64,000 bases of DNA from Apostichopus japonicus (lineage: Eukaryota; Echinodermata; Holothuroidea; Aspidochirotida; Stichopodidae), in contig NC_092580.1 in the NCBI RefSeq assembly GCF_037975245.1, positions 8,220,501 to 8,284,500 of the forward strand, given 5' to 3'. Every line of letters starts with the position of its first letter. Positions within the stretch are counted from its first letter, which is position 1. The position numbers were made by a program, and so were the translations under genes. This document shows, piece after piece, positions 1 to 11,100 of the stretch. The notes under the pieces were generated by a model. The model had not been told where the DNA came from. It did no database searches and was given only the letters and a program-made list of their open reading frames with translations.

Positions 1-115
1 AACCACTTAACCAGAGTTTGCTTCATGAGCCACTGAAGGAATCAAACTTACTTTCGGCGCTTGCATCATCAGCCAATAGAATGACCAATATGAGTGTGAC
101 ACGTAAATATTAAAT

Positions 116-241
116 ATGAAAAACATTAAATATAAAAAACATTAAATATAACATTAAATATTAAATATAAAAAAATATAAAAAAATATAAAAAATATAAA
201 AAATATAAAAAAAAACATTAAATATAAAAAACATTAAATAT
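116..241. repeat. AT-rich tandem tract (ATTAAATATAAAAA type)
   Basis: Irregular repeats of a 12-16 bp unit built from ATTAAATATAAAAAAC and shorter AAATAT units run through this interval directly beside the SINE tail. It looks like a slipped A/T-rich microsatellite. Confidence 0.8.
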
Positions 242-244
242 GAA

Positions 245-358
245 TGTGAGAGACTGACTTCGGTCAGCTTGCGGCTTTGATAAGCCAATTAGGCTTCTTC
301 GCGAGTTCCTGCTTGCAGGAGGATCTAATATACATACATACATATACATACATACACG
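245..358 (+). repeat. 5'-truncated SINE tail, plus orientation
   Basis: The segment matches the 3' part of the SINE at 14495-14746 on the opposite strand. Shared blocks in order are GGTCAGCTTGCG, TAAGCC, GGCTTCTT, GCGAGTTCCTGCTTGC and a terminal ATACATACATAC microsatellite. The tRNA-like head with A and B boxes is absent, as expected for 5' truncation. Short hairpins (GACTGACTTCGGTCAG and CCTGCTTGCAGG) are present in the shared tail. Confidence 0.75.
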
Positions 359-1220
359 TGTCAAGCAGGTGAACCACTTCGTTGCCATAGCTACATTCCG
401 AAGAATAAAATAAGATATGTTATGTTTAAAACTTATCCCATCTTTATCCTGATACATGCATGGTATAGTAATACTGAAAAGAAAATTTCAGCAGCATATT
501 ATTATTTATTTATTGATTTTGCTGATGAAGAGAGGTAAATATTCTACTGAGTTTTAAGCATGCATCAGTTTGAAAGTAGGCTGATTCCATTTCTCATGCC
601 GTTTACGAGATTCGGATAATTTAATTCGCTATAGATTTCTCTCCATAGTTTTTACTCCAGGTCTGTTTTGAGGTTGCGAAATTTTTAAATATTCAGATAA
701 GTTCCAAACCAGCTGCCTAGATGCTCCGCTAAGCGACGATGCTTTCACTTATATTTGACTTTCTAGTGTTTTATTTACAAATGACTCTTGAGACATAGAA
801 CAGTACATTATAGCTTGCCATTCCAATGGCCTATTATGTTTAGACGTGTAATCATAGTACAGATGCAATCGCGATTTGCGTTATTTCCCACCGCGGTCGT
901 TCCCTCTCCGCTGTGACTCTGTAGTGAGAGAATGTCAGTTACTTGTGCGAGTAAGTGTAGGTGAATATGTTTACCATATTGCTGTTGAAAATAAAACTGA
1001 AAGAACAAACACTTACCAAGAGAGATGGAAATCTTCAAGTTGTGTTAATTTTTTATTAATTCGGTGGCAAAATGGTTCTGAAATGAAATTTCGTCAGTGT
1101 GCTGAAAAGTGATATTCTATAAAATAAAAAAAAGGACTGTTGCCAAGGATTTGATACGCATGCCTGAATAAAGAGTACAAACTGTCAATAATCTCATTTA
1201 ACACAGTAACGTAAAGAATT

Positions 1221-1290
1221 TATTGTATTTAACAATAATAGGTATTGTATTTCACAAAAATAGGTATTGTATTTCACAATAATAGGTGTT
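1221..1290. repeat. Short tandem repeat, about 23 bp, three copies
   Basis: The unit TATTGTATTTCACAATAATA plus GGT occurs three times with small changes. No coding potential. Confidence 0.75.
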
Positions 1291-1677
1291 GCTATGCACT
1301 AAGAACTATTGCATAGTATACCAAAATAGATTCTTTTGTCTGTTACCCTCCCTCAAACCAAAAACTTGTTGACTTAACATTAACATTCTGGAAGTTTTGA
1401 ATACTATAGTGGACCTTTCGTAATAGTTATACTCCACCTATATTTGTAAAGATTCTCGGCATACTAAACATGCGTGTGGTATACAGGCGTGCTTGTTATG
1501 TTACGCACTGTGCATTTCTATAGCGTGCTATTGTAAAGGATAACATTGGTCTTAGTATCCACCAAGTAACATCACGTAAAATTCTTCCATAAATCTGCTA
1601 ATTTTTTATGATTATCCCCTCTTTATATATTTTAATAGCAGCATATTTCGGAAATACTGCAGCCTATCATTGTGATG

Positions 1678-2048
1678 CAAGGGCGTAGGAACCGGGGGGG
1701 GCTGGGGGGCGCCAGCCCCCCAGTGAAAAATATGGGGGGGGGGCGGAAGTATCGTTCCGCCCCCCCGCTCCGCAAGTCAGAAAACCCCTTTTTCATTTCC
1801 AAATGAGAAAAAAATCTCATTTGAAGCACCAAATTGCATCTAAGGCCAGGTGAAAATGCAAAATTCTTTACAAAATGGAGTGGGTGTTGAAGTGTGCTAT
1901 ATTGCACCAAATTGCATCTGAGGCCACCTGGAAATGCAAAAAAATTCCAAAGGGGAGGGGGACACCCCCTCCCCTTAGACCCCTCCCCCAGGCCGGCCAT
2001 TAGTCTTCAGCCCCCCCCCCCACTCAAAAGCACCTTCCTACGCCACTG
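1678..2048. mobile_element. hAT-type MITE, about 371 bp
   Basis: The left end CAAGGGCGTAGGAA and the reverse complement of the right end, CAGTGGCGTAGGAA, form a terminal inverted repeat of the type common in hAT elements. The flanking 8-mers TTGTGATG and TTATGATA match at 6 of 8 positions, fitting an aged 8-bp target duplication. The interior holds GC-rich blocks, two copies of a GCACCAAATTGCATCT motif and a GGGGAGGGGGACACC segment found in other elements of this window. It has no transposase frame, so it is nonautonomous. Confidence 0.8.
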
Positions 2049-5000
2049 TTATGATATCATCTACATTTATCCAATTTTGTTAAGACCAGCACTCTATAAG
2101 CTTATTACGTCACGGCTATACGGTATCCAAATTACACTAACCGGAGTCAGGTTGCCGAGTCCAGGAATTTAGCATTACGTCATATATGTGAAACGATTAA
2201 CGAATCAGCCATGATGGACTAACATATTTGACAACAGACAAATATTATTATCAAGTTTGATGACTATTTCGTTCCAAAGAGCATCGCATGTGTAAGCCTT
2301 ATGGCAAGAAGGGACGGAACATATAACTTATGAATGTTTGAAAGTCATTGGGAGCAAAAAAGAAACACAAAAGGCCTGTGTGACTTGATATTTATTTTAC
2401 GCTTTAATTAGAACAAATATTTATGTAAAATGTACAAATATTACCGTAAGACACGATTCAGGGTTACAGCATATTCATCATTTTTTGTCTCTCTAACTCG
2501 AGATTGGTTAAATTTTACCATTAGTGACAGTAACAAAACATATGCAAACGACAAACTCGATAAAAGTACATTTTATTTAATAGTTTTAATACCGTACTTG
2601 ACATGAGAAAAGTACGTAAATTCGATATGATCAAATAATGAGGAAGCTGCATCAAAGGCCAAATGAGAATAATTTGTGGCTTACATTATCTTATTTACCC
2701 ATTTATAGTCTGAGTATTATCTTTAAGTTGATACAAACATGAATATGTCATAAAACCATATAAAACAAACAACCCAATCAAAACAAAGGCAAAACCAACC
2801 AACGAACGAACAAACACATTTATTGACTAACTTCGAAGTAACCATTGTAAAACATTATAATACCAACACAAGTTGAGGTGTTTTCCGCTATTTTAAGAAC
2901 CAAAAATCCATGCAAGCCATATTTTGTCTTTGTAAACCTCTCTTACACTCCTCTGAGAAGGAAACAATATTTAATACATACAGGTCCATAAGCAATAGTT
3001 AAACACAATGCCTATACATACATACAATTATATTTATTAATATCAACCTATTCAAGTGGTTCAGTCTGTCTTAATTGTTTCGCTCGTTTCAAAATCATTG
3101 CTCAGGATTTATTTTCTCTTTATAAGATAATGTCGTTCTAGTGCATAAAACGAGTGAATTTAACGAGTATTTAAGTTGAATAAAGTGTTAATATTTGGAA
3201 TGTTCGAGTAAATTCATGTATGCTGTTTGCCAGGATTGGGTCGAACCAGGCCCGTAGCCACGGGGCAATTCAAAGTTCTGTTCTGACATTCCCGATCTAT
3301 TGATGTTGCAATAGTCATTTACATCCTCTTCAAACCAGGGATGTGTTATTTTATAGACACATATACTTGTGCAAACGTATAGTCCTATATAGTTCAAGAG
3401 TTACAATTAAAATTGAGGGGTACATATTTATAATCATCGCAGGCGTTATCCATATAAGAGGAGGGGGAAGGGAAATAACCCTTATTCTTTACTTCTGGTG
3501 GGTCTCTGATGGGTCGGGTTATTTTATATCCCTTGCCCCCCCCCCCACGTGATCCAGATCACTGTCAGCCTGCCCTGCTGTGGATATAATGTAACCCGAA
3601 TTAAACGCCTGATCGTAAGACTAAATTTATACGTTTATAACCGTAAATTCTTGTTTAATCGCTCATTGGACTATTGGCTAGGCTAATGCTTTAACATATC
3701 ATGTTTAGAATGTAATTGTACACGACATAGGAAGAGTATCGTCAGGATTACGTGAGCAAAGTTATGATGAAAGGGAGGTGGAGTGGGGGAGTGGGTGTTG
3801 GGAGCGGGGGTGTTGGGTGGAGTTCTGGTGTGGAGTCAATTCGTGCATCAGTGGCTTCAACCGATATGCATACGACTAGGTTTTTCTTTAAAATATTAGT
3901 AACCAGAAAGGTAATGATGAGTCCAGCTTCTCATCGATCGATTTGAGATATTTCTTTCTTGCCTGTCAAATCATTTGTGACCTGGTGCCAACATCTGGGT
4001 AACTTGAACCATTCACAACCAAATGAGATAAAGTACCTGATTAAAGAAATAAAATATATACATCATCTTCAGTTAATTCTGTTAATTCTGGTAACAAAGT
4101 TTATTTGTTGGTAATTCTGATGTTATGCCGTGGCTCCCACCGACGTCGGAAATGGTGCGAAAGGGCGCACCAAACTAACTTAAAATCTCTTTCGTCCTCG
4201 CTCAGTTATGTCGATTGGTTTATGTTTTGTCCTGCTTTAATTAACCACCAATAAAAACGCAAAACCAAAGTTCAAAGCAAAAACAAACAACAAATATATA
4301 GAAACACAAGAACTACCAATACGCAGGTTACTCCAATAGCGCTTTGGAATGAAATTGTAACCCACGTACCAATCCCTCTTCTGACATTATCCAACTATTC
4401 GCAAAACTAAGCTTTTAAGTGGAGCTTATTGAACATAACAATGCCCTTAAAGCATTAGGTGGCTATGTGTCATCGTCCAGTTGTGTATAATCAAATTTCG
4501 CACACATTTAGCAAAATAGACCGAGAGTAAATTCTTGGATCCTTACTTTTTCTAATCCACCGTGATCTTTCTAGTATTATGTTCAGTAAGGTACTGAGTA
4601 TACCTCTGTAGCGTAACTCCGTGGGTAGTAACCAACAGGTCCACGCTGAACAAAGACAAGAGGAAAGAACAATTTGGCACTGTTACCGTCGACTTCATAT
4701 TTTGAGAAAAATGAAGAATGAAAACATCTAAGTCAATGAAATTCAAACAATTGACTTAATTCACATATCTAATCAAGTTAATCAAAATTAAAAGTTTCAG
4801 TATTTCATGATTTACACAACAGAAAATGATCTCATCCTGCATAGGCGTAGGCAGACTCAGATCTGAATATATGGCTCTGGGGGTAGGAACGAGGATAAGT
4901 GATGGGCGTGGGTGGGGGGGGGGCGGGGCAGGAGTATCTATCGCTCCACGGCAGCTATTCAACAGTATCCATTGCATTAGTGCAAAGCGTGTTAGGATAT

Positions 5001-5116
5001 TAATACTTATTACGCGTCTAATTTACGACAATCGTTCATTAGAAAGTGTAGAAATTTAATCACAACATAGTCCAAATTTCCAATGTTCCATCTGAGCCTC
5101 TGTATAGCATATAAAA
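2049..5116. other. Noncoding stretch downstream of the membrane-protein gene
   Basis: No supportable exon. Possible transposon scraps lie at about 3246-3550 (CCGTAGCCACGGGGCAA at one side, a CTTGCCCCCC run at the other) and at 4842-4935 (GGCGTAGGCAG end and G-rich run). This interval would contain the 3' UTR of the minus-strand gene ending near 5117. A minus-strand AATAAA occurs near 4099, but I cannot tie it to the transcript. Confidence 0.5.
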
Positions 5117-5158
5117 CTACCATTCTTCCGGTGAAGACCTCAGACCCATCACTTTTTC
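5117..5158 (-). CDS. Candidate last exon of the membrane protein (short tail)
   Basis: After an ATCGACAACAG acceptor, the phase-0 reading gives a 13-residue tail, EKVMGLRSSPEEW, then TAG. The phase fits exon 9, but the polypyrimidine tract is poor. An alternative acceptor a little upstream (TTCTCAG near 5175) would read a different, longer tail to about 5010. This exon is a guess between two options. Confidence 0.35.
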   Translation of the reverse strand, partial: EKVMGLRSSPEEW

Positions 5159-8100
5159 CTGTTGTCGATATAAACTGAGAATTCTGCCATCCTGAGCAAA
5201 ATATCCATTTGCAAGGCGGTACCAGTGTAATCGCCATGTGATAACATTAGATAAACAAGTATTTTAAGACTTACCTTTGCGCCGAAAGAACGCCCACCGC
5301 TAGTCATCACCGCAAGACCGAATATCATCGCTAGAAAGATGAAGATAATTAATGCCGCAACAACTCCTACTACTATACCGGCTATGGCACCGCCCGATAA
5401 ACCGCCATCACCGGTATTTGTTCCTCCTGTACCGGTGCCTGTACCGGTGCCTGTACCGGTGCCTGTACCGGTACCTGTACCGGTGCCTGTACCGGTGCCT
5501 GTACCGGTACCCGTACCAGTACCTGTACCAGTTCCTATAATATTTGTCAAATATGCAAATGAGGAAAATCAAGAAAACAAGTGAGATGATGTTGAGATGT
5601 TGAAAACTTATAGGCAGCGCCGAGTTAGATTCAGCAGCGGTATACTAAACGTTTTTCATACTTGGATATGCTAATTAGTTCGTTAAAATCATTATTATTA
5701 TTATTATTATTACAAATTACAATGATTCAGTTGGGCAGTCGTTTGTAGATTTTCAGTTAATAAATACAAGTAACAACATCTACTATTACACGTAATAATA
5801 TGTAATACAATGTCAGCAAGATTTATTCGAAGATTGGAAATTCAGATTACATCTCACTTGGAAATGTAATGGGTGGAGTATTCTTCAAAATGTAATGACA
5901 AAGTATATTAGCAGGAATAAAGCCTGATGTTCAAGACACCATATAAAAACGACTAAACACAATTTAACTATTATGTATGTATGAGGTCGTCGCTTTCATC
6001 TACTCCCCCCCTTTGTCCCCTTATCCCATACCCTACCCCATCACCGCGTCTCACCGGGGGAGTCTGCAATAACTACTGTCACACTATCCTCCCCTGTTGC
6101 CACAATAGCACCAGGTGTTAAAGACCTGAACGAAATTGTTGATACGGTTTGTATTTCCGTGATCCCGTCTGAGAGGATGGGTAGACGCACTGACGTCGAT
6201 GAACGCCCAGCTGTTATCGATACGTCTGGCAGAGCACCGAACTGGGCTACATCTCCTGATAGCTCTAGAAATGGAAGCGAAGGAACAGATGATAACTGGA
6301 TCAAATGGTTGAAGGATGGTTCTCTCATCCCCCTGTGAAGGATGGTTTTCTCATACCTCTTATCACAGTGACAACCAAATTGTACCGTTACACGTATAGT
6401 CTCTTGAATCGCTCTGAACATAGAGGTTGTACCTCCATGCTCTGAATAATCTTACACGTATATCACGGTAGCAGAAAATAAACTGCTTTTTTTGTTTCTT
6501 TGCATAATGAGGTAAATTTATTAATCAGATCACAGATATGTAGAAAAAAAAAACCTACGGATGCTTATAGAATTGATACCCATTCGAGTCCCAGTACGGT
6601 AAAATTAAAACAATAACTTTCAACATGGACCTCGATCTGATAATTTAATATTACCGATAATTATAGTGGATTGCGCTGGTTCACTTGACATTAGGTTGAT
6701 TTCAATGGTATCGCCCTCAACCGTTGAGAAAGTTCGCTGCTGTATTGATATGATGATTGCTGCGGCTACAGTGTAGGTAGTGGCTCGTGTCATGCCGATT
6801 GTTGCCATCGTCGGTGCCACAGATAACAGTGCGACTGTGAATTGCTGTAGTTCGTGACCGGCCAAATCAACGAGAAGGTTCAACGAGCCAGTTGTGGCCC
6901 CATCGGGTATCGTGATAGTGGGTGTTTGAGTAGTAACAATACCGTTGGTATCGGTATAGGCAAGGTCTGAGGTCAAAGGTTATTGAAAGTTTTAACGACA
7001 AAAGTCGGGACCTCCCGCTGTGGTTTATTAAGGCATAGAATTAACATAACATAAATAAATTCATATGTGAGCAGAAGTGTGTGGGATACCAATATCGAGC
7101 TAGTCAAACAAAGGATGATTTTCGTAACCTTTCTACAATGTAATGAATATGTAAAAGATAACACTTTTAATCATTGTTAACCCATAGCAGATGAAAACAC
7201 AGGCAGCGATATCGAAAGTCTTCATTGTGTGACCATGTATAATGTATAGTATTGTATGTTAACTAGACTTGGGAGTCTTTAAGTTGGTAGAACATAAGAC
7301 ATTTCAGTGTGGATATAATAACTGCTTCCTACTCATTTCTTGTTAATCATTGTATTTATATCTTGTGCACAATTCCCGAGACGATTTCCAGCATAATTCT
7401 GCATATTCCTTGCATGGTAAAACATGGGATAGATTCCCTGCATGGTTAAACATGGGATAGATTCCCTGCATGGTAAAACATGCAGTTCCCTGCATAGTGA
7501 AACATGGGATAGAGTGCATAGTTAAACATGGGATAGAGTCCCTGGATGGTAAAAAACATGGGATATATAGTCCCTGTATAGTTACACATGCGATAGAGTC
7601 CCTGCATATAGTTAAACATTTTCATTATTCTGAGTCTACTGACTGGCATCACAACAAATACTTAGTAACAAACTTACATTGAATTAGATAGGTCAGAAGG
7701 TGAAATAACGGATTTATATTGATAGGAGTACTGCATGTACAGTTCCAAATTGTCTTATCTAGTGTCGTTGCTCCAGTTCAGTTTCCATGCATGTGCCTGG
7801 TCTTTGCATATGGCATAGAATTGGCTTAGAAGATATATAATGAGTAGGTCAATGATGCATACCCGCGTGCATGCGTAATACATAATACTACATGAAAGCA
7901 AAACTCACTTATGACAATGTCCTCTGTAGAGGCACGAGTTGAAATGACCTGGAATTGCGCCATAGTCAAACTTTGCTGTAGACTAATGGAGGCTGTAGCA
8001 ACGGTTACTATCGCTGCGGAGAAAGGGAGGAAAGGGAGGAAAAACAAATCATGAAAACAAGGCAGCATTTGGTTTGTCTTTCGCAATGATTTCGCCTCAG

Positions 8101-11100
8101 CGCTAATACCTACGTTGAGCAATGATGTCAATAACAGCTGAGGATTGGATGGTATTTCTGGTCACCAGAAAATCGTCAGATGTTCCATCCATAAAGAGTT
8201 GGGCTTGTAGGTCAGTGGTTGAAACCTGATTGATGGTAAACATAACCGATGCGGTGGCCTCGTTAGCGACAAACTGCGCAACAGCAGGAGAACCTGTCAG
8301 GTACGAGCTTCCGGTCTCTACAACATCTGTAGAATGAAAACACCAGGAGATGGTAAACAACAATATCACTAAATAGTTTGGTAGTTAATTATAAAAGATG
8401 CTGTCAAGTTCCTTGGGTGGTTAAAATCTTTACTACTTTGAAACTTTTAATATAAACAAATGAATTCAAATCAGTTCATTTATTTGCAAGTTTTTCTCTC
8501 TAAGGAATATGCAATATTCGAGTGTGATGTTGCTAGGTTAGTTTCACCATTTTGCTATTTTTCATGTAATTATTTGTATTTTCTTGATGACGAAGTTATG
8601 TAAAGAATTCCCAAAATTACAACTGTTTTCGGAGTTTTTTTCGGAGTTTTTATTTCAGGTCTGTTAAACCGACACTTGTTAGTTCGAATGTGAGAACGGC
8701 TATAGTAACAAACAAATCAGCATTATTTTCATTCACCAAAGAAAAAAATCCAAAATGATAATGCATTACTCTCGATTATTATGCGTAATAAAATCATGAA
8801 ATATATTAAACGTCTAAAAAGTAAGAATCTAAACCTCTGTCACAGAATGCTTTCATTCCAAAACAAAGTGAAGGTATACAATGAATAAGACAAGACAAGC
8901 TTACTCAAGAAAATTGGCTCGGTAAATGGTTCTGTTCTTGTCAGTCCCACAGTAATAATATCTCCATTTTCACCGCTGTAATCTCTGGGACTGGCGAAAG
9001 AAACTATAAAAAAGAAAGAAAAAAGAATCCTGGTATCCAGAACAGTATCAGTCGGAAGAGAATCGTAACCCAGCCCAAAGTTGTATCTCACATTGTCCAT
9101 GAAACGGCAAGCAGCTATTATATGTATTGTTTGTTCAAACATGGAAGTTTCATCCAACCCTGTTGACTTGAGCAAGTTTAAAAGTGACACCTCAAAGCCA
9201 TGCAGTTAGTACGTTACATGTAGTTGAGTTTAGTTCCAGACTAAAACTGAAAACGCTTATTAAGTAGGAAGCTTTAGAAGTAAACAAGTTAGGAAAGGAA
9301 ATAAAAGCAATAAAAAGAAATAATAAATAGGCTAAAATAAGGAAAACTTAGCTCCTATATAGGTAGCAAATATGAAGCGAAAGGAAACATCAAACAAGTT
9401 ATGTTGAATTTGAAAGAGTAACCGATTAAAGCAAACTTGGTTCTTATACTATAAATTGGATAAAAGAAAATACACATTATCTATGTTTGTAAATGAGTTA
9501 TTAAAAGAAGTATTATAAAAGTAGGTGATTTTTAACTGATTTCGAATTCTTTCTTCAGTATTTGTCTGCTTGCAAGCTTGACTATGGAACGAGTGTTTGT
9601 AAATATTGTCGTCATTGCAACATCCTGAACATGTGAAGATGTGACAAGAACACAAAAACGTTTTCTTCTCACCTTCTGATATAGACACGAGGTTAAAGGT
9701 CAGTGTATCCTGTCCAGAGGCTACTGTTGCTACGGTAGTGTCGCTTGATGTTAACGTTACGGAAAATGTTTCATCCTGTATTACACCAGATGCAAAAACA
9801 AACCCGAACTCTTGGGATGGTTGTCCCGCAGGTATTGTAACTTCCTTGACACTTTGTGTATCTGTGAGAACACCGTCCGTATCCGTAAAGGTCAAAACTA
9901 ATGAGAGAGAGAGAGGGAGAATTTACATACAAAAAAAGAAAGGTTTTAAATCTAGACAGCTAGGGTCGTTATGAGAAAAACGACATTACTTGTTATCATA
10001 TATATGACCTATCTTTACCGAACATTATTACGAAGTAATGTACAAACTTTAATCTGTACATTTCTGGTTAACGAGAGGATAAATTAATGGGGCATGATGA
10101 AGATATTTTAAGACGTCTATATATTTACTTTGTAACTGCAGTATTAGGTCAATTGTAATGGCACGGCATTTGAGAGTAGCGTAACTCACAATTATATCAG
10201 CCGACTTCAATTTGAAATATTTGAGATTTAATAATTCAGATACGTTATAGACAGTTCACCAGTCATCAAAGAAAGATAACATAAAAAAGACTTTCATAAA
10301 CATCTACCTCATGTTTTGATTTCTTTTCAGGACGTCGGAAAATATGAAGGTCATAATAGGTTTTGCGTATGTCGATAACTGAAAATCGACTTCATCGCTT
10401 AATCGAACAGTTATCACATTTGTATTCACAACACTGTATATGTTAGATAATGATGGTAATCAATGCATACGCGTCTTGTTGTGGCATGTGAGGAAACTAC
10501 ATAACAGGGAGATACTAATCATGAGGAAATATAAAAGGGATATCTTCATCAGGCGCCTAGGTAGTATGGCCTAACTTAGGATATCGCGGTTTCAGTGTTA
10601 GTTGTTTACAGCAAAAACGATCTATGTAAATAGTGCTTCGTCAAAAGTGTTTAAAACATGATATTCATGAAAATAGAAAAAGGTGAAACATTGTAAGCAT
10701 TGTTTATGACTTGCTTTGTAAAAGTGACCACAATTATAAGCAATGGCACGGCTGACCATCTGTAACTTTCACTGGAAATGACATCAGACTACTGTGCCAG
10801 TGTATCTGTTAGTATCGTTAACAAGTTAAGATAACGCTTAATAATGACAATTATTATTATTATTATCGATCGATTACTGAGTGTCCGACCTGCAGCTTTC
10901 ACTTTCAAAGGCAGTGAGCGAATGAGCCACTCGCCAAAATGTCGAGCTTAATGCAATTTTTGCTCGCCAGTCGCAAAATTCTAGTCGCCATGCATAGATC
11001 TATAACATATACAAACATGTGACAATGAAGTACCTGTCACAACGTCCGTTGTTGGTGGCGTGTCACATGAAACCAAGATTACAGCTTCTGTTGTAACCTT

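Larger units (their letters stand above)
1..1677. other. Noncoding AT-rich flank
   Basis: No exon with supportable splice borders was found on either strand. The stretch holds an AT-rich tandem tract (about 116-241), a truncated SINE tail (about 245-358) and a short 23-bp tandem repeat (1221-1290). The open frames here are short and lack codon structure or recognisable domains. Confidence 0.6.

Noticed and set aside
1632-2172. Overlapping open frames on both strands
   Set aside because: They lie within the hAT-type MITE and reflect its GC-rich runs.
5339-5584. Plus-strand open frames rich in Pro-Val or Leu-Tyr-Arg
   Set aside because: They are the antisense reading of the minus-strand Thr-Gly repeat in exon 9 and have no splice or start support.
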